Shown here: in pieces, positions 18,270 through 26,810 of the stretch
Position numbering within the stretch: position 1 is the first letter of the stretch
Layout of the letters: every line of letters starts with the position of its first letter
Position numbers and translations under genes: made by a program
Notes under the pieces: generated by a model
The model's input: the letters and a program-made list of their open reading frames with translations, nothing else
Database searches by the model: none
What the model was told of the DNA's origin: nothing
From: Terasakiispira papahanaumokuakeensis
GTDB lineage: Bacteria; Pseudomonadota; Gammaproteobacteria; Pseudomonadales; Halomonadaceae
DNA: 64,000 bases
Assembly (NCBI RefSeq): GCF_001709345.1
Contig: NZ_MDTQ01000001.1
Span: 3,889,953 to 3,953,952 of the forward strand
Direction of reading: 5' to 3'

Positions 18270-19157
18270 ATGTTAGCTGAATTATTTGCAGTTATGGCCC
18301 CGGTGATGGCCGGTGCAGGCTTAGGGTATGGTTGGATTAAAACGGGCCAAGCCTATCCAGTCGATTTTGTCACTCGCTTAGTATTTAACATTGGTACGCC
18401 TGCGCTGATTTTATCGTCACTGAGTCGGGCTGAGCTGAGTCCGGCCGATTTTGGCAGTACCATGCTCGGCACTTTGCTGGTGTTGGCCTTGATGACCGGG
18501 GTGACTTTTATGTTATGCCCGGTGCTTAAGAAAGATTGGAAGGTGTTGCTTTCTCCCATGTTGGCGCCCAATACGGGGAATATGGGGCTGGCGGTATGTC
18601 TTTATGCGTTTGGTCAGGCGGGCTTTGCCTTAGCGATTACCATAATGGTGACGTTGACCTTGGTGCAGTTTTCCTTAGGGACCTGGTTAAGTAGTCATAG
18701 TGGGCATCCGTGGCGCGAGCTATTCCGAGCCCCCGCACTGAACGCGGTATTAGTGTCTTTATTACTGATGCTGTTCGATATTTCCATGCCGCGTTGGCTA
18801 GGGAACGCGTTGGAGCTCATTTCCGGTTTTACGGTGCCCTTGATGTTGATCACGCTCGGCGTGTCATTAGCCTCCATTCGGGCCAAAAACTTATCGGAAG
18901 GGCTGGTTTTTTGTTTGGTGCGTATTCCGTTGGCAGCATTAGCCGCTTGGGGCATCGGGGTTTTGATCGGTTTGCCGCCGATGGCGCAGAAGGTACTGAT
19001 TTTGCAAATGAGCATGCCCGTGGCGGTCTTTAATTATCTCTTTGCTCAGCGTGCCCGGCGCGAACCCGAGTATGTGGCGACCTTGGTGTTTTGTTCGACA
19101 ATGGCTTCATTTATTTACTTACCCTTTTTGCTTGCGCTGCTGATGCCGTCCGCTTGA
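18270..19157 (+). CDS. AEC-family transporter (auxin efflux carrier superfamily)
   Basis: A 295-residue inner-membrane carrier of about ten helices. The start region (AVMAPVMAGAGLGYGWIKTG), VTRLVFNIGTPALILSSLS, SPMLAPNTGNMGLAVCLYAFG and the tail ILQMSMPVAVFNYLFAQ are characteristic of bacterial AEC proteins, which export malate, malonate or similar metabolites. The ATG at 18270 is preferred to a TTG at 18255; neither has a clear ribosome site. It is monocistronic and diverges from the chemoreceptor. Confidence 0.87.
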   Translation: MLAELFAVMAPVMAGAGLGYGWIKTGQAYPVDFVTRLVFNIGTPALILSSLSRAELSPADFGSTMLGTLLVLALMTGVTFMLCPVLKKDWKVLLSPMLAPNTGNMGLAVCLYAFGQAGFALAITIMVTLTLVQFSLGTWLSSHSGHPWRELFRAPALNAVLVSLLLMLFDISMPRWLGNALELISGFTVPLMLITLGVSLASIRAKNLSEGLVFCLVRIPLAALAAWGIGVLIGLPPMAQKVLILQMSMPVAVFNYLFAQRARREPEYVATLVFCSTMASFIYLPFLLALLMPSA

Positions 19158-19213
19158 TGGCGTTTCAGCAGCGCTAGTCTTTGTCTACTTCTGGTTGATG
19201 GTTGAGCTAAGCC

Positions 19214-20242
19214 TCAAAGGCTGAACTCGCCCCGTAATGGGGTGCGTAACGCCTGATGCAGCGCTTCACCAGAAAGCCCTTGTGCCAGTAATACCTGAAG
19301 CTTACTCAATGCCGCTTCTAATGTGATGTCATGGCCGGGGATGACACCGGCGTCATTGAGCGTGGCCCCAGTGGCGTAGGCGCCTTGTTCGACCTGTCCC
19401 TGGTGACACTGAGTGACGTTCAGAATGGCAGTGCCTTGCTCAGTCGCATGCTTCAGGCGGGCGACCAACTGGCCGTTGAGGCTAGGAGGGTTGCCGACGC
19501 CATAGCTATAGAGCACTAAACCACTGAGTCTTGAGTCACTTAACAACGCATTTAATGGATCTAGCGTCATGCCGGGAAAGGTCGTCAGCAGGGCAACCCG
19601 GTGGTGTTCGAAGTCGGTCTCTGGCCAAACGGGCGCTGCCACTGGGAGTGCTTGAGGCGAGAAGCGCAGCGTAATGCCGGATTCGCCTAACCAAGAGGCA
19701 TTCGGGCTATTGAAGGCGTCCAAACCTTGGCTGCGGACTTTGCGCGCTCGGTTACCTCGTAAAATACGATCATGAAAAGCGACACAGACTTCGCGTGGTG
19801 CATCTAACCGGCTGGCCGTGAGCATGGCGGTTTGCAGGTTGCTTAAGGCATCACTACGGGGCTCACCCAAGGGGATCTGAGAGCCCGTCAGTACCACCGG
19901 TTTGTTCATGGCGCCGAGCATGAAAGAAAGCGCTGAGGCGGTATAAGCCAAAGTGTCGGTGCCGTGCAGAATGACAAACCCTTCATAGTCATTCCAGTGC
20001 TGATGAAGCTGGGTCATGATGTGTTGCCAATCGCTGGGCACGAGATCGGCACTATCGATCAATGGCGACATTTCAATCAAATGATAGTCGGGTAAGGGCT
20101 GATCGGTGTAGCACGCTAAATGAGCCGCTAAGCGTTCACTGAAGCCTGCTGTTGGCACATAACCCTGAGGGGAGGGCACCATGCCAATGGTGCCTCCGGT
20201 ATGTAAGATTAATAATCGAGCAGTATTCGAATGTACTGACAT
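19214..20242 (-). CDS. ansA: Type I (cytoplasmic) L-asparaginase
   Basis: A 342-residue enzyme that hydrolyses L-asparagine to aspartate and ammonia. The N-terminal catalytic Thr lies in LLILHTGGTIGM, and the second catalytic block is FVILHGTDTLAYTASALSFML. Absence of a signal peptide and a length near E. coli AnsA (338) point to the cytoplasmic type I enzyme. It starts 4 bases after the aspA stop, so asparagine would be converted through aspartate to fumarate by one operon. Confidence 0.93.
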   Translation of the reverse strand: MSVHSNTARLLILHTGGTIGMVPSPQGYVPTAGFSERLAAHLACYTDQPLPDYHLIEMSPLIDSADLVPSDWQHIMTQLHQHWNDYEGFVILHGTDTLAYTASALSFMLGAMNKPVVLTGSQIPLGEPRSDALSNLQTAMLTASRLDAPREVCVAFHDRILRGNRARKVRSQGLDAFNSPNASWLGESGITLRFSPQALPVAAPVWPETDFEHHRVALLTTFPGMTLDPLNALLSDSRLSGLVLYSYGVGNPPSLNGQLVARLKHATEQGTAILNVTQCHQGQVEQGAYATGATLNDAGVIPGHDITLEAALSKLQVLLAQGLSGEALHQALRTPLRGEFSL

Positions 20243-20246
20243 AGGC

Positions 20247-21647
20247 TCAGGGCTCCAAGTGCGGGGCCAACATGGCCTGAGGGCTTAATAAACGGTCTAA
20301 CTGCCCCTCACTGAGCAGACCTTCAGCCAACACCAGTTCGCGCACTGTGCTGCCGCTATGCAGTGCCGCTGAGGCAATGCGTGAGGCATTGGCATAGCCA
20401 ATATGAGGCACCAATGCGGTAATGATGCCAATACTGTTATCGACGTGACGTGCACATTGTTCGCGGTTGACCTGGATGCCTTCAATACAGCGGGTTTGCA
20501 GCATCGAGCAGGCTTCACACAGCATGCGCATTGAGTTCAGCAGGTTATAAACGATCATCGGTTCCATGGCATTCAGCTGAAGCTGACCGGCTTCTGCCGC
20601 CAGGGTGACGGCCAAGTCGCTGGCAATCACTTGATAGACGGTCTGGTTGACGGCTTCTGGAATCACCGGGTTGACTTTGCCTGGCATGATCGATGACCCC
20701 GGTTGCATCGGCGGTAATGAGATTTCACCTAACCCCGTGCGCGGACCGCTGGACAGCAGGCGTAAGTCATTACAGATTTTGCCGAGCTTAATGGCAAAAC
20801 GTTTGAGCATGCCCGATAAGAAGACAAAGGCTCCCATGTCGGAACTGGCTTCAACCAGGTTTGAGGCGGGCACGATGGGCTTGCCGGAAATTTCCGCCAG
20901 ATAGCGAACGGCCAGTGCCTGATACTGAGGGTGGGTGTTAATCCCCGTGCCAATCGCAGTGCCGCCCAGGTTGACTTCGCAGAGCAGGCGGCAGGCTTCA
21001 TGAATGCGATCGATATCTTCACCCAGGTTGACGGCAAAGCCTTCGAACTCTTGTCCTAATGTCATGGGGACAGCATCTTGCAGCTGTGTTCTCCCCATTT
21101 TGACGACATCCGCAAACTCGGCCCCTTTGTTGTGCAGTGCCGTTTTCAGATTCTCAATGGCGACCACCAAGGGCTCTGCAGCAAACTGAAGGCTTACACA
21201 GGTGGCGGTGGGATAGGCGTCATTGGTGGATTGTGAACGGTTGACGTCGTCATTGGGGTGAAGATATTGATATTCCCCTTTCTGGTGCCCCATTTGGGTT
21301 AAGGCCAAATTGGCAATGACCTCGTTGGCATTCATATTGGTTGAAGTGCCCGCGCCGCCTTGGATCAGATCGACGACAAACTGATCGTGCAGGGCACCAC
21401 CGGCGATATCATCACAGGCCTGAATAATGGCTTCGGCTTTCTTAGGTTCAATGACCCCCACATCACGATTGGCTTTGGCCGCGGCGGCTTTCACCATGGC
21501 CAAAGCACGCACTAACTCCGGGAAGTGGCTAATCGGCACCCCCGTAATTTTAAAGTTTTCAACAGCACGCTGAGTCTGAATACCGTACCAAGTGTCTTGT
21601 GGTAGCTTACGGTCACCCAACAAATCGTGTTCAATACGTGTGGTCAT
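20247..21647 (-). CDS. aspA: Aspartate ammonia-lyase
   Basis: A 466-residue enzyme of the fumarase/aspartase superfamily that converts L-aspartate to fumarate and ammonia. The signature GSSIMPGKVNP contains the catalytic-loop Ser; also seen are TSTNMNANEVIAN and the HPNDDVNRSQSTNDAYPT substrate region. The ATG at 21647 has AGGAAAA upstream; an earlier start at 21680 would add 11 unrelated residues. The gene leads an operon with ansA, and the promoter region contains a perfect 16-bp palindrome. Confidence 0.95.
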   Translation of the reverse strand: MTTRIEHDLLGDRKLPQDTWYGIQTQRAVENFKITGVPISHFPELVRALAMVKAAAAKANRDVGVIEPKKAEAIIQACDDIAGGALHDQFVVDLIQGGAGTSTNMNANEVIANLALTQMGHQKGEYQYLHPNDDVNRSQSTNDAYPTATCVSLQFAAEPLVVAIENLKTALHNKGAEFADVVKMGRTQLQDAVPMTLGQEFEGFAVNLGEDIDRIHEACRLLCEVNLGGTAIGTGINTHPQYQALAVRYLAEISGKPIVPASNLVEASSDMGAFVFLSGMLKRFAIKLGKICNDLRLLSSGPRTGLGEISLPPMQPGSSIMPGKVNPVIPEAVNQTVYQVIASDLAVTLAAEAGQLQLNAMEPMIVYNLLNSMRMLCEACSMLQTRCIEGIQVNREQCARHVDNSIGIITALVPHIGYANASRIASAALHSGSTVRELVLAEGLLSEGQLDRLLSPQAMLAPHLEP

Positions 21648-21689
21648 CTTGGTTTTCCTGAGAAAATAATCCTGTTTCAATACAAGTAA

Positions 21690-21705
21690 AATATAAGCTT
21701 ATATT
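21690..21705. promoter_or_regulatory. Perfect 16-bp palindrome upstream of aspA, candidate operator
   Basis: AATATAAGCTTATATT reads the same on both strands and lies 43 bases before the aspA start, where a repressor or activator of the operon could bind. No regulator can be named from the sequence. Confidence 0.5.
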
Positions 21706-21855
21706 AGCGTCTTTTGATCAATCTCTCGTTAAGCCTACAGGGCGGTTCAGCGCTGAGATTGAAGTGTGAAGTCTTCAGGTGGTCATTTTGGCTAATGTGC
21801 TTAGCCATACGCCGATAGCACCAGACAAGCTACATTAGCAAAAACGACGTGGGTT

Positions 21856-21877
21856 GGGCCTGCTAGGAAGCAGGCCC
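21856..21877 (-). terminator. Hairpin after the AGCS symporter gene
   Basis: A perfect 9-bp stem (GGGCCTGCT with its complement) with a 4-base loop, 26 bases downstream of the symporter stop on the minus strand. The T-run follows only after about 11 bases, so termination may be partial and some transcripts could continue into aspA. Confidence 0.6.
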
Positions 21878-21902
21878 TGAGGGGGAACCGATCCTAACAG
21901 GA

Positions 21903-23381
21903 TTAGTCTTTAGTCGTGGCTGTTTCGTTATTGCCCAATACTTGGTGAATCCGGGCCAAGTCTTCAGGTTCTATTTCCCAAGATTGAGGATCCAAGTTCA
22001 TATCGGGGTGTTTTTTAGCATCAAATACCGGATGCTCAACACCTTCACGGATCTGGCTGTCAAAATCTTTGAGAATGCGCAGACCGGGCTTAAACAGCAT
22101 GATCAAGGCAATCAAGTTGACGACGGCCAACAAGCCCATGGTGACATCCGCAAAGCCAAACACAGTGCCTAGGTCAGTTGTTGCCCCCCAGCATACCAGC
22201 AATACAATGGCGATACGGAAGGCGTTGAACAGGTTTTGGTTATTGCGGCTGAAGAAGTTGAGGCTATTCTCGCCCAAATAGTAGTTGTACAGAATAGTAC
22301 TGAAGGCGAACAGTAATAAGGCCAGACTGACGAAAGTACGACCCCATTCACCCACATGATCAGCCAGCGCTGATTGAGTGAGGGCAATGCCACCTTCTGC
22401 CCCTGCACCGGCGGCCGGGTCATAGACGCCACTGAGCAGGATCAGAAATGCGGTTGCCGAACAGATGATGACAGTATCAATAAACACGGAGAAGGCCTGT
22501 ACGATACCCTGGTTCGCCGGGTGCGGTACATAGGCGACGGCGGCGACGTTGGGGGCACTGCCCAAGCCCGCTTCATTGGAGAAGAGACCCCGCTTGAGGC
22601 CATACAAGAAGGCTGCCGTCATGCCGCCTGCCAGCGCCGGTTCTAGGCCAAAGGCACTTTTGACAATCAAGGTGACGACATCGGGGATTTTCTCGATGTT
22701 TAAGCCCAGTACCAGCAGGGTGATCAGAATATACCCCCCAGCCATGATCGGAACCAGGACTTCAGAAATGTTGGCGATACGCTTAATGCCGCCGAAGATG
22801 ATCAGACCGACCACCATCGCGAGGGCAATACCGCTATAAAGCACTGGTACGCCGAAGGCATCGCCAAAAGAAGTGGCCACAGAATAGGATTGTAAGGCAG
22901 TGAAGGCAAAACCGAAGGTCACAAACAGCAGCACCGAGTAAAGACCCGCCAGCCAAGTCCATTGCTTGCCTAGACCTTTGACGATGTAATAGGCAGGACC
23001 GCCCCGGTAAGTACCATCGCCTTCGGATTCTTTATAAGTCTGTGCCAAGGTACATTCGAGGAAGCTGGTGGCCATCCCCATCAGGCCGACTACCCACATC
23101 CAGAAAACCGCGCCGGGGCCACCGAGTGTAATGGCTACCGCGACTCCTGCGATGTTGCCGCCACCGACACGTCCAGCAACAGATAGAACCAGCGCTTGGA
23201 AAGAGCTTAAATGACCATGTTTATCTTTTTTAAAGGCCTGGGATGCACCAAGGATGCTAAACATGCGGCCAAAGTAGCGGAATTGAACGAAGCGAGAGGC
23301 GATGGTGAACCCAACACCTACTGCGACAAGCAAGACCAGTAAGACTTTGCCCCACAGCAGGTCGTTAAGGAAATCTAGCAT
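21903..23381 (-). CDS. AGCS-family sodium:alanine/glycine symporter
   Basis: A 492-residue membrane protein of the alanine or glycine:cation symporter family. The family stretch VAGRVGGGNIAGVAVAITLGG is followed by PGAVFWMWVVGLMGMA; SNEAGLGSAPNVAA is also diagnostic. It imports small neutral amino acids with Na+. The start at 23381 is preceded by GGAGAAC. It lies upstream of aspA-ansA on the same strand with a hairpin between, fitting a block for amino-acid use. Divergent from a DNA-binding regulator at 23649. Confidence 0.93.
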   Translation of the reverse strand: MLDFLNDLLWGKVLLVLLVAVGVGFTIASRFVQFRYFGRMFSILGASQAFKKDKHGHLSSFQALVLSVAGRVGGGNIAGVAVAITLGGPGAVFWMWVVGLMGMATSFLECTLAQTYKESEGDGTYRGGPAYYIVKGLGKQWTWLAGLYSVLLFVTFGFAFTALQSYSVATSFGDAFGVPVLYSGIALAMVVGLIIFGGIKRIANISEVLVPIMAGGYILITLLVLGLNIEKIPDVVTLIVKSAFGLEPALAGGMTAAFLYGLKRGLFSNEAGLGSAPNVAAVAYVPHPANQGIVQAFSVFIDTVIICSATAFLILLSGVYDPAAGAGAEGGIALTQSALADHVGEWGRTFVSLALLLFAFSTILYNYYLGENSLNFFSRNNQNLFNAFRIAIVLLVCWGATTDLGTVFGFADVTMGLLAVVNLIALIMLFKPGLRILKDFDSQIREGVEHPVFDAKKHPDMNLDPQSWEIEPEDLARIHQVLGNNETATTKD

Positions 23382-23471
23382 GGAAAGTTCTCCACGATTT
23401 TATTGTTAGAAAAAGTTCGGCCATTTAAGCAGGGTCTGTTGCGAGAGGGGATTTGACGCTTTGATGTTGGC

Positions 23472-23512
23472 TGGCGCACTATTAGCGCTTTAAGGTGCAC
23501 CAAAGTGCGCCA
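23472..23512. promoter_or_regulatory. 9-bp inverted repeat in the agcS/regulator divergent promoter
   Basis: TGGCGCACT at 23472-23480 and its exact complement AGTGCGCCA at 23504-23512 face each other across 23 bases, about 90 bases before the symporter start. Half-site spacing of 32 bp centre to centre is close to three helical turns, which fits a multimeric regulator binding one DNA face. The regulator is unknown; the adjacent XRE-type protein is a candidate. Confidence 0.45.
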
Positions 23513-23648
23513 TCAGGGGTTGGCCGTTAGTGAACACTTGGGGCCAACCCTCTTGTTTGAGTGAAATCACCGGGCTTGGGTGAAATCATCGTGGATGATG
23601 AACCGGATCTTATTTTGCTGACTCATTGGCTATGCCAAGGACCCCGAC

Positions 23649-24467
23649 ATGCATGAAGATTTTGCTGCTAACCTGCGTTTGTTATGCAGCTATTACCGTT
23701 CTATTGCCGAAGTTTGTCGACGCTTAGATATCAATCGCCCTCAATTTAATCGTTATCTCAGTGGGCGTTATAAGCCTGCAGCCAATACGCTGCTTCAGAT
23801 TTGTGATTTCTTTGGTTTGGAAACTGATGAAATTCTGTTACCTCATGCACAATTCAAACAATTAATTCAGCAGCGCCCTAAAGCACAATCCGATGCCTCT
23901 GAAGCTAGGGCGGCGGGCCCGTCGATACTGCCTGAGAGTCTGATGAGTCAGGGCAGTGACGAGTTGGTGCGTTATTTGGGGCACTACCATGAGTACTATA
24001 TGTCGATGTCTCGCCCCGGCTTTGTGCTGCGTACCTTGATCCATCTGTATCGACAAGGCGATCGAGTGGCTTATCAGCGTATTGAGCGTATGCCACCACA
24101 TGAAGGGGGCAAGGTCTTTCATAACCGCTACTTTGGCTATGCCACCTTTCTGATCGACCGCATCTTCATGCTCGATTATGAATCCATTAACGGGTATGAA
24201 ATGACGCAGACTATTTTATTTCCCAGTTTTAAAAGCCGTGTGACACGTTTGACAGGTTTGAAAATGGGGGTCGCAGATAATAGCGAGCGCATGCCTTGTT
24301 GTGTCAGGGTCTTGTATGAACGTGTGGATGATCGTCTCTCTCCGCGTCAGGCGTTGTCGCAGTGCGATTTGCTCCAGCGTGATGATCCCTCACTGAGTCG
24401 CGGCATATTAAATGCGATTAGCAATGATATGGGCCCCGATAATTGGCACTTCCGAGCTCGTTATTGA
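23649..24467 (+). CDS. Helix-turn-helix (XRE-like) transcriptional regulator
   Basis: A 272-residue protein. The N-terminal HTH (FAANLRLLCSYYRSIAEVCRRL, then NRPQFNRYLSGRYKPAANTLLQICDFF) is of the Cro/C1 type; the C-terminal 180 residues have no domain I can name and may bind an effector. AAGGA precedes the ATG. It is divergent from the AGCS symporter and followed by a two-gene sodium:solute symporter, so it plausibly controls one or both; this is inference from position. Confidence 0.8.
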   Translation: MHEDFAANLRLLCSYYRSIAEVCRRLDINRPQFNRYLSGRYKPAANTLLQICDFFGLETDEILLPHAQFKQLIQQRPKAQSDASEARAAGPSILPESLMSQGSDELVRYLGHYHEYYMSMSRPGFVLRTLIHLYRQGDRVAYQRIERMPPHEGGKVFHNRYFGYATFLIDRIFMLDYESINGYEMTQTILFPSFKSRVTRLTGLKMGVADNSERMPCCVRVLYERVDDRLSPRQALSQCDLLQRDDPSLSRGILNAISNDMGPDNWHFRARY

Positions 24468-24479
24468 ATCAAGCTCTCT

Positions 24480-24558
24480 TTAACCCATAGCGCTTTAACC
24501 CATAAGGCTGTTAACCCATAGCGCTATTAACTCATCGAGCGGCTAATTCATAGGGCTG
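24480..24558. repeat. Five imperfect tandem copies of a 16-18 bp unit
   Basis: The unit TTAACCCATAGCGCT recurs about five times with drift, beginning 12 bases after the regulator's stop codon. It fills most of the gap to the next gene. No coding frame explains it; slippage duplication is likely. Confidence 0.75.
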
Positions 24559-24672
24559 AATCAGCGTTGCAGATTAATGAGCGGACGCCTATGGTTAGCC
24601 CCTTGCTCGCAGATGGCTCATAAGGATCCTCCTGTGGGTGATGACGATGTTCAGTCTTGAGGAATCACTCAG

Positions 24673-24900
24673 ATGAAACGAGGTGTAGTATTGCCCGCAA
24701 CTGCGGTGGGTTGGAGCCTGCTATTGGCTTTTCTGGGCACTTTGATATTGGGTGTTTGGCCGGTGATCGGCTGGGTCAATCAGCAGCCCATGTGGTGGGG
24801 GTTGCCCGCCATACTGGTCTGGAGTTATGGCATTGTACTGGTCAGCTGTTTGGTGATGGCTTGGGCGAATCGTGTGGTGGAGCAAGATGATGACCAGTAG
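24673..24900 (+). CDS. Small two-helix membrane protein, partner of the adjacent symporter
   Basis: A 75-residue hydrophobic protein with two membrane segments (GWSLLLAFLGTLILGVWPVIGW and LPAILVWSYGIVLVSCLVMAWA) and an acidic C-terminus EQDDDQ. Small proteins of this shape (YhdT/DUF997- or DUF3311-like) accompany sodium:solute symporters such as PanF. Its 3' end overlaps the start of the symporter gene by 14 bases. GAGGAA precedes the ATG. The exact family is not certain. Confidence 0.75.
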   Translation: MKRGVVLPATAVGWSLLLAFLGTLILGVWPVIGWVNQQPMWWGLPAILVWSYGIVLVSCLVMAWANRVVEQDDDQ

Positions 24901-26401
24901 CTTGCCCCTTTGGATTACCTTGTCTTATGTCGCCATTGCGATGGCCATTGGCTTGCATGCACGTCGCGGACAATCAATGCAGTCGTTAGAGCAATGGGGG
25001 GTGGCGGGTCGTAGTATGGGGCCGGTGACGCTTTATCTGCTCATCGCGGCGGGTGGGGTGAGTGCTTATACCTTTATGGGTGCGCCAGGCTGGGCCTACA
25101 GTAAGGGCGTGCCGGTGTTTTATGTGGTGGTCTATTTAGCTTATTTGGCGATGGTCGCCTGGTACTGCGGCCCTCGTGTTTGGGCCTTTGGCGAACAATT
25201 TGGCCATGTGACGCAGGCCAGCGCGATCAGTGACCGTTATCAGAGCCCATTTTTGGGGGGGCTGTCTGCGTTGGTCATGTCTGTCGGCGCTTTAGCTTAT
25301 GCCGTACTTCAGACCATCGGCTCGGCTTATATTCTTTCAGTGATGAGTGGCGGAGCGATCCCGGTTTGGGCGGGGGTCGTGGCCGTGCTGTGTTGTATTG
25401 CGGTCTATCTATTTATTGGTGGGCAAAGAGCCATTGGTCGTACCAATGCGTTTCAAGGGGCGCTGATGTTCAGTGTGGCCTGGGCCGTTGGGCTTTGGGC
25501 GGCTTATAGTGCCAATGGCACCGTGAACTTTGCGGCAGTATTTGAGCGGTTAAGTCGTGATCATGCCACCTGGATGAGCTTGCCCGGAGAGGGCGGTAGC
25601 ATGAGCTTCAGCTTCTGGACTACCTCTATCGTGGTGTCGATGTTTTCGTTTATGCCGCCGGTCTGGACACAATGGATGAGTGCTGATTCAGCGCGGACGG
25701 TTCGGCGCAGTGCCACTTGGTTGCCGACGTATTATTTAGTCATTCTGCCCATGGTCATCGTTGGTTTTATCGGCATTTATCGCCTGCCCGATTTGGTCCG
25801 GAGCGATACGGTAGTGCTTGAATATGCGATGCAGTTTCTGCCCATGTGGTTGGTCGGTTTGCTGGGAGCGGGCACACTGGCCGCCTCGATGTCTTCCAGT
25901 GAACCGTTTATTCACTCAGTGGCGCTGACCTATGGGAAAGATATTCTTCAGCCATTACTGCGTTTAAGCGATGAGGTTACCGCACGTTTAAGCCGCTGGT
26001 TAATCCTGCCGTTGATGGCCCTGATCGTGGGGCCTTTGGCGATTGCTGAGCCGGGGAGCCTGGTGATGATCCTTTTGGTTGGACTCGGGTTTGCTTCTCA
26101 AGTGCTGCCTGCTTTTATCGGCATGTTCCTATGGCCCCGAGCCTCTAAAACTGGTGTGATCACTGGCATTTTGGTCGGGTTTGTATTGACAACATTGTTC
26201 ACGACGGTTTGGAAACATCCGCTCGGCATTCATGCTGGTTTCTGGGGGTTGATGTTGAATTTGCCCGTGTTTGTGGTGGTCTCTTTACTGACCCGCCCGG
26301 TTGACGCTTCTGTGACCACACGCTTCTTTCGCATTGCGGCGCCTCAGTGGTATCGGCGTCGTCAGGCATTAGGTGAACTGGCGGGGGATTTAGAGCACTG
26401 A
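24887..26401 (+). CDS. Sodium:solute symporter (SSS) family transporter
   Basis: A 504-residue transporter of about 13 helices in the SSS/PutP-PanF superfamily. The visible signatures are GVAGRSMGPVTLYLLIAAGGVSAYTFMGAPG near the N-terminus and AGTLAASMSSSEPFIHSVALTYGKDI, the TM8 region that contributes sodium-binding Ser residues. The ATG at 24887, after GGAGCAAG, is preferred over a GTG at 24872. Translation is coupled to the upstream small membrane protein. Substrate is unknown; location just ahead of the hydroxyproline genes makes an imino or organic acid possible but that is speculation. Confidence 0.9.
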   Translation: MMTSSLPLWITLSYVAIAMAIGLHARRGQSMQSLEQWGVAGRSMGPVTLYLLIAAGGVSAYTFMGAPGWAYSKGVPVFYVVVYLAYLAMVAWYCGPRVWAFGEQFGHVTQASAISDRYQSPFLGGLSALVMSVGALAYAVLQTIGSAYILSVMSGGAIPVWAGVVAVLCCIAVYLFIGGQRAIGRTNAFQGALMFSVAWAVGLWAAYSANGTVNFAAVFERLSRDHATWMSLPGEGGSMSFSFWTTSIVVSMFSFMPPVWTQWMSADSARTVRRSATWLPTYYLVILPMVIVGFIGIYRLPDLVRSDTVVLEYAMQFLPMWLVGLLGAGTLAASMSSSEPFIHSVALTYGKDILQPLLRLSDEVTARLSRWLILPLMALIVGPLAIAEPGSLVMILLVGLGFASQVLPAFIGMFLWPRASKTGVITGILVGFVLTTLFTTVWKHPLGIHAGFWGLMLNLPVFVVVSLLTRPVDASVTTRFFRIAAPQWYRRRQALGELAGDLEH

Positions 26402-26533
26402 GTTGATGGTGCGTGGTATGAGGTCATCGCCTGATACCACGCGCTGTGAATCGTTTACGGACTTTGCTGCTTCTTGTGGTCTGTCGCATACGAAATCTGT
26501 CAAATTGTCTGTTTTGTAAGCTGTCATTCTTCG

Positions 26534-26611
26534 TTTTCTCTCCTCTCTTTTCTTTCTCTCCTCTCTTTCCTTTCTTTCCTCTCTTTCCTTTCTTTCCTCT
26601 CTTTCCTTTCT
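26534..26611. repeat. 78-base pyrimidine-only tract with four 18-bp tandem repeats
   Basis: The plus strand carries C and T only for 78 bases. Inside, CCTCTCTTTCCTTTCTTT is repeated: a diverged copy at 26542-26559, exact copies at 26560-26577 and 26578-26595, and a nearly complete copy from 26596. Such polypurine-polypyrimidine DNA can form triplex (H-DNA) and is prone to slippage. It lies about 100 bases upstream of the epimerase promoter. Confidence 0.9.
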
Positions 26612-26712
26612 GTTATCGGTTTCCACGCCTGTTTTTTCTTTTGTTGTGCGTTTTGCTCTGTTGTGCCTGAGGTTGTTGGACAAACAAAACAGACGTTCAT
26701 CTAAGAGATGAC

Positions 26713-26747
26713 TTCACAAATGCTTTTGAAGATTGTATAAAATATAA
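26713..26747 (+). promoter_or_regulatory. Promoter and GntR-type operator of the hydroxyproline epimerase gene
   Basis: A sigma70-like promoter is visible: TTCACA at 26713-26718, 17-base spacer, TATAAA at 26736-26741. The -10 box is covered by GATTGTATAAAATATAA (26731-26747), which recurs exactly, in inverted orientation, at 31635-31651 before the D-hydroxyproline dehydrogenase gene. Its core TTGTATAAAA differs by one base from the perfect palindrome before the GntR gene. Overlap with the -10 box suggests repression relieved by a pathway intermediate. Confidence 0.7.
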
Positions 26748-26810
26748 AAATTGCTCGATAATCGTAAAAGTGAGCGACAGACAAAATGACAATAATGAAT
26801 AGGAGCGCCC

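Larger units (their letters stand above)
26402..26810. other. Intergenic region ahead of the hydroxyproline cluster
   Basis: These 409 bases hold a pyrimidine-only tract with 18-bp repeats (26534-26611) and the promoter-operator of the epimerase gene (26713-26747), listed separately. Open frames through the repeat on both strands code low-complexity Lys/Glu/Arg or Phe/Leu/Ser strings and are not supported. Confidence 0.6.

Noticed and set aside
24480-24558. CRISPR-like repeat array
   Set aside because: Units are 16-18 bp, directly abutting without spacers, and diverged; no cas genes are present.
26390-26683. Minus-strand frame coding KEREER-type repeats
   Set aside because: It is the translation of the pyrimidine repeat tract, overlaps the symporter's end and lacks a plausible start; low complexity explains it.
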